DNA of 64,000 nt from Planctomycetota bacterium (GCA_020638795.1 JACKHW010000010.1:85939-149938), one strand, 5' to 3'. Positions 36,234 through 45,840 are shown, counted from the stretch's first letter. The notes: a model not told the origin generated them from the sequence alone. Numbers and translations: made by a program.

Positions 36234-37814
36234 ATGAAGTTCGTTAACAGAATCTACGACATCGTTACGGTCGTGCTCTTCGTCGCCGCGATCTGCGTTC
36301 CGGTCTGTGTGTCGATGCTCGGGAGTGCGCCGTTGCAGACATCGGAGAAGCGCGAGCTCGCGGCGGCACCGAGAATGCCGCGCACGTACGGCGAGATCGA
36401 GGCCTTCCCACGTGCCTTCGAAGCGTGGTTCGACGACCGGTTCGGTTTGCGCCAAGACTTGGTTTCTTGGCACAACTCGGTGCGCTACCGCCTCCTCGGA
36501 GTCGGGGACGATCAAGTCATCGTTGGCAAGGACGGATGGCTCTTCTACGCGGAGAGTGCCCGGACGTGGCGCCAAGAGGCTCGCCTCTATACGAGCAGCG
36601 AACTCGCGTTCTGGGCGCGCACGATCAAGGAGCGTCGAGAGTTCCTGGCAAGAAGGGGGATCGCGTACCTCTTCTTCGCAGCTCCGGCCAAGACGACGAT
36701 CTATCCCGACTACCTGCCCGATCGGATCCGGCCCGCTCGACGCCCCAGACGCCTGGAACAACTCGATGCGTACTTTCGCGCGGCGAACGAACTCTCGTGG
36801 CTCGACACGACGAGCGCTCTGCGTGACCAGCGCGAGCGTCTCGACAGTGAGGTGACGAGCCGGGATGCGTCGAGGCGACTCAACTACTGGCCTCTCGATA
36901 CGCATTGGAATCACTTGGGTGCCTTCTCTGCCTATTCGGCCGTGATGACGCGGCTCGTGCAGCTCGTGCCCGAGCACGCGGAAGAACTCGAGCCCTACTC
37001 GGAGGACCGCGGCTCGTGGACCGAACGGCAATACGATAGCGGACGCGATCTTGCCGAGATGCTCGGCCTCTCGTCCAGCGGACGGTCGATCGACTACTTG
37101 TTGTTGCCCGACAAACTGCCGACGTCCTTTCCGCAGATCACGCCGCTCGATGGTTCGAAGGACAGCGTGTCGACTTGGGATCGGTCGGGTTTGCCTCGCG
37201 CCTACCTGTTGCACGATTCGTTCTTGCAGAACATGCAGGCGTATCTGAGCGCTCACTTCTCGGCGGCGTACTACCGCTTCGTGCCCGAGTTCGATCTGTC
37301 CAAGATCGACGCGGTTCGTCCGCGCCTCGTGATCGAAGAGTGCGCAGAGAGGCTCGTCGTTGCCAGACTGCCGCAGAACCCGATCGCGTTGCGTCTCGTA
37401 GAAGACGTGCAAGATCGTGCAAGTCGCGAGTCACGGAGTGCGCGCGAGTTACGCGGTGTCGCGACCCGTGGCGGCTTGACGATCCTCGCGGGTCACGTCG
37501 TCTTGCACGAGGACGATGCAGAACTCGAGCTCCTCTGGCACGCGTCGCATGACATCGAACTCGATCATCGAGTTCGGTTGCAGTCGAGGACTGCCCACCA
37601 TCACCAGTCCGTGGTCCGGGATCTCTGTCCGCTCCGAACTCGCGCCAAGGCCGGGCAGACATGGCGACAGACGATCATCGTCGAAGCGTCGTTCGTTTTG
37701 GCAGAACGCGTGTGGTTGTCGTTGATCAAGAGTTCCGGAGAGAACGTGACGTACGAGAAAAACCCTGCGCGTAACGCCTCTATCGACGTGACTCGGCTGT
37801 TCCGACGCGATTGA
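36234..37814 (+). CDS. AlgJ/AlgX-like SGNH polysaccharide O-acetyltransferase
   Basis: 526 residues with an N-terminal membrane anchor (IVTVVLFVAAICVPVCVSM). The SGNH-like domain carries the conserved Asp-x-His pair in NYWPLDTHWNHLGAF and the nucleophile serine in YLLHDSFLQNM, the arrangement seen in AlgX/AlgJ. The N-terminal segment FEAWFDDRFGLR and the GKDGWLFYAE stretch are also typical of the family. It is expected to transfer acetyl groups supplied by the MBOAT partner onto an exported polysaccharide. The C-terminal 130 residues form a beta-sandwich-like extension, possibly carbohydrate binding. Confidence 0.85.
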   Translation: MKFVNRIYDIVTVVLFVAAICVPVCVSMLGSAPLQTSEKRELAAAPRMPRTYGEIEAFPRAFEAWFDDRFGLRQDLVSWHNSVRYRLLGVGDDQVIVGKDGWLFYAESARTWRQEARLYTSSELAFWARTIKERREFLARRGIAYLFFAAPAKTTIYPDYLPDRIRPARRPRRLEQLDAYFRAANELSWLDTTSALRDQRERLDSEVTSRDASRRLNYWPLDTHWNHLGAFSAYSAVMTRLVQLVPEHAEELEPYSEDRGSWTERQYDSGRDLAEMLGLSSSGRSIDYLLLPDKLPTSFPQITPLDGSKDSVSTWDRSGLPRAYLLHDSFLQNMQAYLSAHFSAAYYRFVPEFDLSKIDAVRPRLVIEECAERLVVARLPQNPIALRLVEDVQDRASRESRSARELRGVATRGGLTILAGHVVLHEDDAELELLWHASHDIELDHRVRLQSRTAHHHQSVVRDLCPLRTRAKAGQTWRQTIIVEASFVLAERVWLSLIKSSGENVTYEKNPARNASIDVTRLFRRD

Positions 37815-37906
37815 GACTCGCAGACCTCTGGCAGCGCGTCCGAGTTGTTCGACAGACTCCTCGAGGGAGGCGGAAGCCTGAGGGCCCTGTGTCATACTCT
37901 GTGCCC

Positions 37907-38353
37907 ATGGCAGCTGAGAACAGGCACTCTTCGACACCGTCCGAACCCCGTGGCACCCTCGTGTTGCGCACGTTCGCGATGCCCGCGGACACCAACCCCA
38001 ACGGCGACATCTTCGGGGGTTGGATCATGTCGCAGATGGACATGGGCGGAGGGATGCTCGCAAAAGAAGTCGCGCACAGCCGTGTGACGACGATCACCGC
38101 CGACAAGATGACGTTCGTGCGCCCAGTGAGTGTCGGCGACGCGGTGTGCGTGTACGGAGAGGTCATTCGCATCGGCCGCACATCCTGCGACATTCGTCTC
38201 GAAGTGTGGGCAAAAGACCTGATCGACGAGGTCGAGTCCGACCGCTGTCTCGTGACGACGGGCGTCTTTCGCTACGTCGCGATCGACAAGGACCGTCGCC
38301 CGCGTCCGATTCCGCGCGACCCTCGATTCGACCACGCGCGTGTGACGACGTGA
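37907..38353 (+). CDS. YciA-type acyl-CoA thioesterase
   Basis: 148 residues from ATG 37907. It has the single hotdog domain typical of the YciA/BACH group, with NPNGDIFGGWIMSQMDMGGG at the start (catalytic Asp in NGDIFGG) and TADKMTFVRPVSVGD in the middle. It hydrolyses acyl-CoA esters in the cytoplasm. An upstream in-frame ATG at 37811 would overlap the previous gene's stop and adds a segment without hotdog character, so the shorter start is preferred. Confidence 0.9.
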   Translation: MAAENRHSSTPSEPRGTLVLRTFAMPADTNPNGDIFGGWIMSQMDMGGGMLAKEVAHSRVTTITADKMTFVRPVSVGDAVCVYGEVIRIGRTSCDIRLEVWAKDLIDEVESDRCLVTTGVFRYVAIDKDRRPRPIPRDPRFDHARVTT

Positions 38354-38578
38354 GCACTCCGCGTCCGCGACACGAAAGAATCTGACGATAACCCTACGCT
38401 CGGGGACCGAAGACCTTGCGGTTCCCATGCTGGCCCCTTCAGTCCTGATTTCGTCTGAAGCACGCAAAGAATCGGTGTGACCGGAGCACGCGGGCTGCCT
38501 AGCTGGCGCGTATGCGGTGGCTCGAACGAGCGATACCGCGCTCTTCCCTTCACTCCTTCTTCCCTGAGGACCGCTTTG

Positions 38579-39691
38579 ATGCGTCTACGCACCTGCTTCG
38601 TTTCTTCTCTCGCGCTGGCCGCTTCGGCAACCGGGCAAATCGTCGTGCCCTCGTCCGCTGCCACGACGCGCCCGACGCTTTCTCCGTTCTATACGTCGAA
38701 CGTGTTCTACAGCACGACGTCGACGACGACGGCTCCCGCGTCGCGTAGTCAGACGATCATCGACATCAGTGACCTCGGAAACGTGGCACCGCTGGTCGCG
38801 AAGTCGATCGCCGTGCGCCGCCCGGTCGGCCTTGGCAATAGCAACCCGGCGATGACGACGAACGCCACGCTGGTCATGTCCGTCTCGACCGCCCTGTCGA
38901 GCGCTGCCACGACGAACTTCGGGACGAATCACGGCTCGACGACGACGACGCTCATCAACACGGCGATCTCGCTGCCGGCGTCGATCAACCAGGCAACATG
39001 GCCGGCGCCCTGGCAGCCTGCGTTCGCATTCAGTCAGCCGTTCGTCATTCCGCCCACGTCTGCCGGTGGCTCGCTCGTCATCGACCTGACGCAGGTTCAG
39101 ACGGTCGGCGCGACGTCGTGGTACGTCGAGTACACGACGCCGGACCTCGGCGGCCGCTCGACGAACGGCGCGGTTCCGTCGCAGTGCAAGTTCAGCGGCG
39201 GCACCTACAACAACTCGCTGAGCTACACGACCGGCGGTCTCAACCCCAACGGTGGCTCGTGGTACGTGCAGTACGGTGGACTGCAGCCGAACGTCATCGG
39301 CGTGATCGCGATCAGCGCCTTCGGTGTCGACAACAAGGGCATCTGGCCGCTTCCGCTCGACCTGACGCCACTGGGCGCGACCAACTGCTCGTTCAACGTC
39401 GGTCTCGAGATCGGCTTCCTTGGTGCGCTCACCGCGACCGCGACCGGCACCGCCCGCACCCCGACGCTGACGATTCCGGCCGGCCTCGGCGGCTCGGCAT
39501 TCTATGACCAAACGATCTGGTTCGACGCCGCAGCCAACACGGCCGGCATCGTCAGTGGTTGGTCGAGCAAGTGGAGCATCGGCACCGGCCTCGGCGCGCC
39601 GAGCGCGTTCGTCTACGCGACGGGCAACAACCACACGAGTGCAACGGGCAGCATGATCTCGGGCGCTTGCCCGACCTGGCAGATCCAGTGA
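38579..39691 (+). CDS. Secreted Ser/Thr-rich protein of unknown function
   Basis: 370 residues with a signal peptide (MRLRTCFVSSLALAASATGQ). The mature protein is low in charge, rich in Thr, Ser, Ala and Gly, and beta-like (SGGTYNNSLSYTTGGLNPN). It ends with a C-terminal block (DQTIWFDAAAN ... ACPTWQIQ) that parallels the secreted protein at 24562. It is probably a surface or extracellular protein; I cannot assign a function. Its 3' end abuts an antisense gene fragment. Confidence 0.7.
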   Translation: MRLRTCFVSSLALAASATGQIVVPSSAATTRPTLSPFYTSNVFYSTTSTTTAPASRSQTIIDISDLGNVAPLVAKSIAVRRPVGLGNSNPAMTTNATLVMSVSTALSSAATTNFGTNHGSTTTTLINTAISLPASINQATWPAPWQPAFAFSQPFVIPPTSAGGSLVIDLTQVQTVGATSWYVEYTTPDLGGRSTNGAVPSQCKFSGGTYNNSLSYTTGGLNPNGGSWYVQYGGLQPNVIGVIAISAFGVDNKGIWPLPLDLTPLGATNCSFNVGLEIGFLGALTATATGTARTPTLTIPAGLGGSAFYDQTIWFDAAANTAGIVSGWSSKWSIGTGLGAPSAFVYATGNNHTSATGSMISGACPTWQIQ

Positions 39692-39975
39692 GTCTCGCTG
39701 CAGCGCGGTCGTGAAGTCGGCCGCGCTCAGCACGCGCAGTCCATCGCTGAGCGCGAACTTCTGCAGAAGGGCGCCGGCATTGTCGATCGAGATGGCCTGC
39801 GAGTAGAACTGGATCCCGAGCAGCCTGGGATCCAGCGGCACCGGCAGGGGGACCCCTACGATGCCAGTGGCATCGGCGACCCTGCCTTCGAAGATCGCCC
39901 CAGAGAGATCGACGAGGAGCGTGCATGGTGGCAGCGAGATCGCGGCCGGCTTCGCCGTCTCGACGGCAAACCGTC
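39692..39975 (-). pseudogene. Orphan C-terminal fragment of a secreted protein
   Basis: On the minus strand an open frame after a TGA near 39975 reads a coherent C-terminal domain of the local secreted-protein style: CTLLVDLSGAIFEGRVADAT, then VGVPLPVPLDPRLLGIQFYS, then QAISIDNAGALLQKFALSDG. There is no start codon or signal peptide, and the frame runs on antisense into the neighbouring gene without the usual early stop. I read it as a remnant. It could be the leftover of a gene lost by rearrangement. Confidence 0.6.
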
Positions 39976-40102
39976 ACCTTCGATCGAAAGTGCGCAGCAT
40001 CGAGAACATGCTGGCCGCGCCCATGAGGTCCGAGGATCCTGTTCGATCGAGTATTTTCGAGAATCCCGGGATCGATTTTCACGCGAGCGAGATCTCTGTT
40101 GC

Positions 40103-42433
40103 ATGAACAGCCTCGTCAATGCAGCCCTGACCGAGCAGCAGGAAGCGCGCCTCCACCGCATCGCGTGCGACTTGCTCCAAGATCCCGATCTCGCCGAGGA
40201 CGCGGTGCAGCACGCGCGGATCCAGGCGGCCCGCGGCGCTCCTGCGGAGCCGAAGGCGCGAGGGGCGTGGCTGACACGCGTGACCCGCAGGCAGAGCAGC
40301 AAGCTGTTGCAGCGCGGCTTGCGGGAGCGGCAAGTGCAGCGCGAAGCGGGTGCGCGGCGCGCAACGAGCGTGCCTTCGGCGAGCGACGTCGTCGCACGTT
40401 CGGAGCTCTACGAGCACCTCGACCGTGCGATCGCGTCCCTTCCGGACGCGTATCGGCAATGCGTCCAGCTCCGCTACTTCGATGGCCTGCCTCCGCGGGA
40501 CATCGCGGAGCGGCTCGGGATCCCGGTCGCGACCGTCCACAGTCGGATTCGTCGTGGGCTCGAGCAGTTGCGTGCGGATCTCGATCGCAGCGCGGGGCGT
40601 AGTAGTTGGCGGGCGGTGTTGCTTCCGGTTCTGCCCACGAGGTCGTCTGCCCACGCGGCATGGCTCTTCGTGCTGCTCGCGATTGCCGTCGCGTTGCCGA
40701 CTGCACTCTTCGTGCATTCTTGGACCAACGTTCCTGCCGCCGGGCTTTCGATCGACGGGGACGCGACGGTCGTGTCGAACGCGGTCGCGGACACGAACGG
40801 TTCGCGCGCGAACGAGGACGGAACGGCGAAACGGATCGCGGCGGGCATACGGGCCGGACAAGGCTCCGTGCCACTGCCATGGCCGCTCAACAATCCATTC
40901 CCGGACAAGATCGTCGAGGGAACCGTTCGCGACGAGTTCGGTCGACCCGTCGCGTCCGCTGAAATACTCGCAGGAGGTTCGCCAGGCTCGTGCGCACCGA
41001 CGGGCACGAAGACGGACGACGATGGCCGCTATCGAGTTCGCGTCAGCTACTTGTGCAACAGTATCTGTGCGCAAGCTCCTGGATTTCGCTGCCCGCGTGC
41101 GGGGGCGATCCTCTCTGCGATCCCTGTCGAGGGCAGCACGACTCCGCCCGTGCTCGTCGACCTGAGGCTGATTCGCGGCGCAGGCCGACTGCGTGGACGA
41201 GTGCGCAAGAGCAGCGGTGCTGCAGCTGTTCGCGCCGAGGTCGTCGCGCGCAGTCTCGCACCTCCGGTCGACGCTCTCGATGCATACAACCAGATCCTTC
41301 TGCGCGCGGAAACCGATGCAGCCGGTCGCTTCGAGATCGAAGGCGTGCCGCCGGGGAAGTGCGAGATCGGTGCAGCGCTGCGGCACGAGATCGACGAGTT
41401 TGGCTCGGCGATCAGAGACGTCACGATCGGATCGGTCGTCGAGGTCGAACTCGTGACGAAGCCGGTGTTCCAGCTTGCCGTCACGGTGCTCGAGCATGAC
41501 GGTACTCCGATCGAAGAAGCGATCGTGTCGACGCGCGAAGGGCGCCATCGCTTCGGATCTCCGTGCGACACCGATCGAAGCGGTGAGGCCTCGCTCTACG
41601 ACATTCCCGCGGCAAACGAGGTCGTGATCCACGTTCGCACTGCCGACGGTCGCGAGCATTCGCAGATCGTTGCAGGAGTTGCCGGGACGGATCAGGTCGT
41701 CGTCGTTCGCATGCCGGCGCCGCGTCGCGCGCCGGTCGTCGTGCGACTCGTCGGTGTCGACGCTGAGATTGCCGAATGCTACGAAATCCAAGCTTCGGAC
41801 AGTTCGGAACCCGCAGCGCTTCGCAGGTCGCGATGGACCCTGGAGCGAGGTCATATGCTGCACGACTGCCCCGACTTCGCTGACCTTCGTGTCGTCGATA
41901 CCGATACGGGGTTGTCGCACGCGTCCGCGCAGCACGTCGACACACGCAGTGGACTCGTGATGCTGTCGATCGAGACTCGAGTCGCGTCTGTCCATGGCGA
42001 AGTGACCGGCGAGGTCGAGGGTGTGCCTTCCGAGCTCGTCGTCCTCCGGTTGCGGTCGACTGGCGAAGACAGCCTCACCTCGTCGCGCGGACTCGGCACG
42101 TTCGGCTTTGCTGGAGTGCCGTTCGGCAACTACGAAGTCGTGCTCGAGACACAGATCTTGCCGCGGGTCGTTCTCGGGTCGGTGCGCGTCGCGTCCGAGA
42201 CCGTGCAGGTCCCTCCCCTGTCCGTACCTCCAGCGGGCAAACTGCGCTGGACGGGTTCGAGTCGCGACGACATGGTCGAACTGCGCGACGCGAGCGGTGC
42301 ATTGGTGCGTTCGTGGGCGTGCCGCGTCGAGCAGACGTTTCCGCTGTGGGCGGGGGATTACGAGCTGACGGTGCGCGGCCAGAAGCGCACGTTTCACGTA
42401 CTGCCCGGGCAGGAGACTCGCGAGGCTTGGTGA
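40103..42433 (+). CDS. ECF sigma-factor domain fused to a transmembrane helix and extracytoplasmic beta modules
   Basis: 776 residues. Residues 1-75 match sigma region 2 (ARLHRIACDLLQDPDLAEDA, then AWLTRVTRRQSSKLLQR). Residues 110-165 match sigma region 4 with its helix-turn-helix (LPDAYRQCVQLRYFDG, DIAERLGIPVATVHSRIRRG). Near residues 185-205 is one transmembrane helix (AWLFVLLAIAVALPTALFV). The remaining 570 residues lie outside and contain carboxypeptidase-regulatory-like repeats (GTVRDEFGRPVASAEILAGG, GRLRGRVRKSS, RFEIEGVPPGKCEIGA). The fusion would tether the sigma domain to the membrane and may sense envelope or carbohydrate signals. The gene stands alone between secreted-protein genes. 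Confidence 0.85.
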   Translation: MNSLVNAALTEQQEARLHRIACDLLQDPDLAEDAVQHARIQAARGAPAEPKARGAWLTRVTRRQSSKLLQRGLRERQVQREAGARRATSVPSASDVVARSELYEHLDRAIASLPDAYRQCVQLRYFDGLPPRDIAERLGIPVATVHSRIRRGLEQLRADLDRSAGRSSWRAVLLPVLPTRSSAHAAWLFVLLAIAVALPTALFVHSWTNVPAAGLSIDGDATVVSNAVADTNGSRANEDGTAKRIAAGIRAGQGSVPLPWPLNNPFPDKIVEGTVRDEFGRPVASAEILAGGSPGSCAPTGTKTDDDGRYRVRVSYLCNSICAQAPGFRCPRAGAILSAIPVEGSTTPPVLVDLRLIRGAGRLRGRVRKSSGAAAVRAEVVARSLAPPVDALDAYNQILLRAETDAAGRFEIEGVPPGKCEIGAALRHEIDEFGSAIRDVTIGSVVEVELVTKPVFQLAVTVLEHDGTPIEEAIVSTREGRHRFGSPCDTDRSGEASLYDIPAANEVVIHVRTADGREHSQIVAGVAGTDQVVVVRMPAPRRAPVVVRLVGVDAEIAECYEIQASDSSEPAALRRSRWTLERGHMLHDCPDFADLRVVDTDTGLSHASAQHVDTRSGLVMLSIETRVASVHGEVTGEVEGVPSELVVLRLRSTGEDSLTSSRGLGTFGFAGVPFGNYEVVLETQILPRVVLGSVRVASETVQVPPLSVPPAGKLRWTGSSRDDMVELRDASGALVRSWACRVEQTFPLWAGDYELTVRGQKRTFHVLPGQETREAW

Positions 42434-42489
42434 CGTGTGCTCGCGTCGACGCTTGCGTGAAGCAGTGGTCCAGCGCTCGGGTGATTTGC

Positions 42490-44274
42490 CTACCAGGTCG
42501 CGATCGACTCCACGACGACCACACGCGGCGCGTGCGGCGGCAGCTTCGTGATGTCGTTGAAGTCCGGGTCGTAGCGATAGTCGCGCACCGGCGGCTCGCG
42601 GCGCACGTAGGTGAACGGCGCATTGGCATAGCGCGAATGCCACGGCACGACGATGGAGCCGTGCAACGTGCAGACCGCGCTCGTCGCCATCCAGTTCTCG
42701 TGGAAGCGCGGCAGGTTCTCGAGACCGCCGTTGTAGAGACCTGGACCCGTCGGTGTATCGCCGGTCACGACGGCGACGTTGTAGGTGGTGTTGGTGGCAT
42801 TGACGAACACCGCGGGGTCGTTGACCCATGCATTCGACAACAGGTTGAGCGCGTCGCTGATGACCGCGGCCTTGACCGGTGTATCCGTGTTGAAGTCGCC
42901 GCTCAAGTAGATCGGACCGTCTGTGGCGACGGTCATGTCGGCTTGGAGTTTCGACGCGTTGTGGAGTTCGACGCCCTTGGCCGATGTCCCCGTGCCGATG
43001 CCGTGGTGCGAGACGTAGAGCAATCCATCAGCGGGGTAGACGCCTGACGCGTTGAGCGCGGCCATGTCGATACGCGCGACCGGAGAGAAGCCGCCTTGTC
43101 GATAGTCGTAGATCGTGCCGATCGACACCGCACTCGCGACCGAACTCGTGACGTCGAATCCGCCGGCGTACGCGGCAAAGCTCGACCCGTCCTCGGCGAC
43201 GAGAATCGAGAGGCCTGCCTTGGCATGCATCGGTCCAACGGAATGCGTGCCCGTGCCAGGCGTGACCGCGGGGACGTAGCGCTTGTCGTAACTACTCCAT
43301 TCCCAATCGCCCGAGCTGTCGGCGACGAACGGGTCCGTGCAGAGCGGAAGCGGTGGTTGTGCGCGACTCGCGCCATTGGCGCCGACGCGCAACGTCGTGT
43401 GTCCTGGCACTGTCGCGTCGCTGAGCCGTTGAGCACTCTTCACTTCGAAAGGTGCCCAATCCCCGGCGTCGTCGAAGTCGTTGTCGCCGTTCGCGTCGTA
43501 TCCGTGGAAGTCCGAGTCGAAGCCGGTGGTGCTTGGTACGCCGAGCATCGACAACTCGTCCTTCGACTCGAAGCTCTCGTAGTCGGCAGTGACCAGTGGG
43601 TCGAACGGGTTCTCGACCCACTTGCGAAAGCGGACCGGGTTGGATGGGGTCGGCGCGCCATCGGGTTCGAAGCGACGGCGTATCGCGCCGGCGACCCGCA
43701 TGTGGTTGGTGTCGAGCGTGATCGCGCTCGTGTTGCTGCCGATGTAGAGATCGGCATTGGTATGGATGCGCCCGCGAATCGTCATGGGCGGGCTCGGCGT
43801 GATCAACAAGTCGTTCTCGTAGAACACCGCGTATTGGAAGAGACTCGTCGTTTGCGCTGCCATCCACGAGTTGGCTGTCGCGACGACGCGTGCGCTCGTG
43901 GCCTTCGCCTTGACGAGGTAGACGTCCGTCACGGTTCGTATACCCACGGCATCCGTCTCGACGTGACCGGTCGACTCGACGGCGACCGTGAACGGCACGG
44001 GCACGCCATCGATGTCGACGGTGCCGTTCATCGTCGGAGCTTCTTCGTTGGCAAGAGTGGTCCGAATGCTGTCGGCGATGACGGCGAGTGCGGTCTCGGC
44101 GAGGAACTGCGCGCGCAGTTGGTGCGAACACGTCACCGTCCGCTGCGTCGACGCGACCGAACTCAGAGTCGTCGACATCACGAGCGCGCCGATGACGAAC
44201 GACAAGATCGTCGCATAGACGAGCGCGCTACCGCGTTCGCCGTCTCTGTGCTGGATGCTCGATTCTTGCATCAT
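42490..44274 (-). CDS. PilX-like minor pilin-associated protein
   Basis: 594 residues. The N-terminus is short and charged (ERGSALVYATILSFVIGALV) followed by one hydrophobic helix and FLAETALAVIADSI, the layout of PilX and type II/IV secretion K-type minor pilins. The long remainder is beta-rich with calcium-loop-like NGDNDFDDAGDW. The start overlaps the stop of the PilW-like gene by 4 bp (ATGA), so it is the last gene of a coupled minor-pilin operon. It may form part of a pilus tip or pseudopilus. Confidence 0.75.
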   Translation of the reverse strand: MMQESSIQHRDGERGSALVYATILSFVIGALVMSTTLSSVASTQRTVTCSHQLRAQFLAETALAVIADSIRTTLANEEAPTMNGTVDIDGVPVPFTVAVESTGHVETDAVGIRTVTDVYLVKAKATSARVVATANSWMAAQTTSLFQYAVFYENDLLITPSPPMTIRGRIHTNADLYIGSNTSAITLDTNHMRVAGAIRRRFEPDGAPTPSNPVRFRKWVENPFDPLVTADYESFESKDELSMLGVPSTTGFDSDFHGYDANGDNDFDDAGDWAPFEVKSAQRLSDATVPGHTTLRVGANGASRAQPPLPLCTDPFVADSSGDWEWSSYDKRYVPAVTPGTGTHSVGPMHAKAGLSILVAEDGSSFAAYAGGFDVTSSVASAVSIGTIYDYRQGGFSPVARIDMAALNASGVYPADGLLYVSHHGIGTGTSAKGVELHNASKLQADMTVATDGPIYLSGDFNTDTPVKAAVISDALNLLSNAWVNDPAVFVNATNTTYNVAVVTGDTPTGPGLYNGGLENLPRFHENWMATSAVCTLHGSIVVPWHSRYANAPFTYVRREPPVRDYRYDPDFNDITKLPPHAPRVVVVESIATW

Positions 44275-44876
44275 TCGATCCCGTTCCGCATGCGCACCAA
44301 TGTCGTGAGTTCGCGAGTTTGCGGGCCGCCCGTCGTGCCGAGCGCGTTCACGGAGAGCTGAATACGGATACAGCCGACGGGAACGACCCAGCCCGAGCTG
44401 TTCGGCGTGTCGAACGCGACATGGTCGACGTGGTCGACGAGGACGCGCTCGCGGGTTCCCTGGCGACGCAGCAAACGCGTCCGGCCGTCCACGACGTCAA
44501 CCGCGTATTCGACGAGGTCCGTGCTCCACACGAGGTTGGCATCGAGGAGGTCGGGAGCGCCGTCCATGTCGGCGTCCTGGGGCACGCACAATCGAATCGT
44601 TCGATGGGCGACCGGCGGTGTGCCCACGGAGACATCGAAGGTCTCCGGGTACTGCGTGCCCGAGATCGTGACGGCGCCCGTGCGGCGGAGATCCGTGGCG
44701 ATCGTCTCGAGTGCTTCCGAAGCGCGACGGGGCAGCACCGCGTCGTTGCGCACGGTCTTGTCGGCTTGCTGTGCGTTCATCATCACGTACGATGCCACCC
44801 CGACGACGATCACCGTGATCACGAGGCTGACCATGACCTCGACGAGCGTCATGCCGTATTGGCGGCGCGAACTCAT
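44271..44876 (-). CDS. PilW-like minor pilin
   Basis: 201 residues starting MSSRRQYGMTLVEVMVSLVI. The prepilin signature is a short basic leader then G-M-T-L-V-E with the expected Glu at position 5 after the Gly cleavage site, followed by a hydrophobic helix (VSLVITVIVVGVASYV). The rest is a soluble beta domain with a calcium-loop-like DADMDGAPDLLD. Overlaps its neighbours on both sides by 4 bp. Confidence 0.85.
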   Translation of the reverse strand: MSSRRQYGMTLVEVMVSLVITVIVVGVASYVMMNAQQADKTVRNDAVLPRRASEALETIATDLRRTGAVTISGTQYPETFDVSVGTPPVAHRTIRLCVPQDADMDGAPDLLDANLVWSTDLVEYAVDVVDGRTRLLRRQGTRERVLVDHVDHVAFDTPNSSGWVVPVGCIRIQLSVNALGTTGGPQTRELTTLVRMRNGIE

Positions 44877-45310
44877 CGGCGCAACGCTCCCATCGCGTCG
44901 AACGAGTTGACCATGCCGCTCGGATCGCGCCACTCGATCTCGAAGTGGATCAGCAGGACGGGCGGCACCGGATCGGGCGCCGTGTAGTTGGGAAACTTCA
45001 CGACGATCTTTTCTCCGGGCAGTGCGCGGTCCGTGAACGCCGCGACCGGCTGGTCGTGCACGAACGGACTGCCGGTCGCGAGAATGCCGTCGATCGTCAT
45101 CGCGAGCGCCGTCTCCATGCACGAGCGAAGCTCGCTCGTCGCGATCGCGCGCGCGCGGCTCGCGGTGCTGACCTTCACGTTGCTGATCTGCGATTGGAGG
45201 ATCGCGGTGAGTGCAATGACCAGGATCGACGCGGCGACCATCGAGTCGACGAGGCCGAAACCCTGTTCTCGCGAACGCGGTGGTGGTAGCGCTGCGGGTT
45301 CGGTGGTCAT
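44873..45310 (-). CDS. PilV-like minor pilin
   Basis: 145 residues from ATG 45310, which overlaps the stop of the upstream HAMP-protein gene (ATGA). The prepilin-like motif is EQGFGLVDSMVAASILVIAL: after the Gly cleavage site the +5 position is Asp instead of Glu, a permissible change in minor pilins. The soluble part has the typical SRARAIATSELRSCME helix. First of three coupled minor pilin genes. Confidence 0.8.
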   Translation of the reverse strand: MTTEPAALPPPRSREQGFGLVDSMVAASILVIALTAILQSQISNVKVSTASRARAIATSELRSCMETALAMTIDGILATGSPFVHDQPVAAFTDRALPGEKIVVKFPNYTAPDPVPPVLLIHFEIEWRDPSGMVNSFDAMGALRR

Positions 45311-45840
45311 GAACACGTCGCTTCGACTTCTGCGTCGGCTTCTGCGTCGACTTCGGCGTTCGCTTCGACGTACGCACGGTCCTCGATGGACGCGGTCGCC
45401 TTGGTTTTTGCGTTCGTATCGTCGGGCGCGCGTGCGGCGCGTTCGAGGATGTCGTTGAGGTCGTCGGTCAAGTCCGTCAAGAAGTCGCCATCCCGCAAGC
45501 GCACGCGCGCATCCGTATCGCCATCACGGAACGACTGCAACGTGCGCCGAATGCTGTAGACGGGTCCAGCGACCCGGTGCGAGAAGCGCAAAGCACAGTA
45601 CGCGATCACTCCGAGCGACACGACGACGAACCCGATCCCAGCGACGAGTACCCAAGGAAGACTCGGCAGCTCGACCGCGAGTTCGTTCGCTTCGAGCATC
45701 ACCTGCGTCACGAAGAAACACATCCCCATCGACGTGATGAGCACGGCGAGCCCCGCAGGCCAAGCCTGCTCGACCACGATGCGCCACTGCGTTCTCTTGT
45801 TGACGACGATGCTGCGACGTCGATTGGGCTGCCTCGACAT
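45307..45840 (-). CDS. Two-helix HAMP-domain membrane protein
   Basis: 177 residues with two transmembrane segments (AGLAVLITSMGMCFFVTQVM and LPWVLVAGIGFVVVSLGVIAY) and then a HAMP domain (RFSHRVAGPVYSIRRTLQSF, GDTDARVRLRDGDFLTDLTD). The C-terminus is an Ala/Glu-rich tail with no kinase or methyl-accepting domain. HAMP domains relay conformational signals; here the protein lies first in the pilin-like operon, so it may regulate assembly or transmit a surface signal. It is divergently transcribed from the DUF1579-like gene. Confidence 0.75.
   Translation of the reverse strand: MSRQPNRRRSIVVNKRTQWRIVVEQAWPAGLAVLITSMGMCFFVTQVMLEANELAVELPSLPWVLVAGIGFVVVSLGVIAYCALRFSHRVAGPVYSIRRTLQSFRDGDTDARVRLRDGDFLTDLTDDLNDILERAARAPDDTNAKTKATASIEDRAYVEANAEVDAEADAEVEATCS

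Noticed and set aside
40079..42829. 916-residue minus-strand open frame
   Set aside because: Antisense to the ECF sigma fusion, no recognisable domain.
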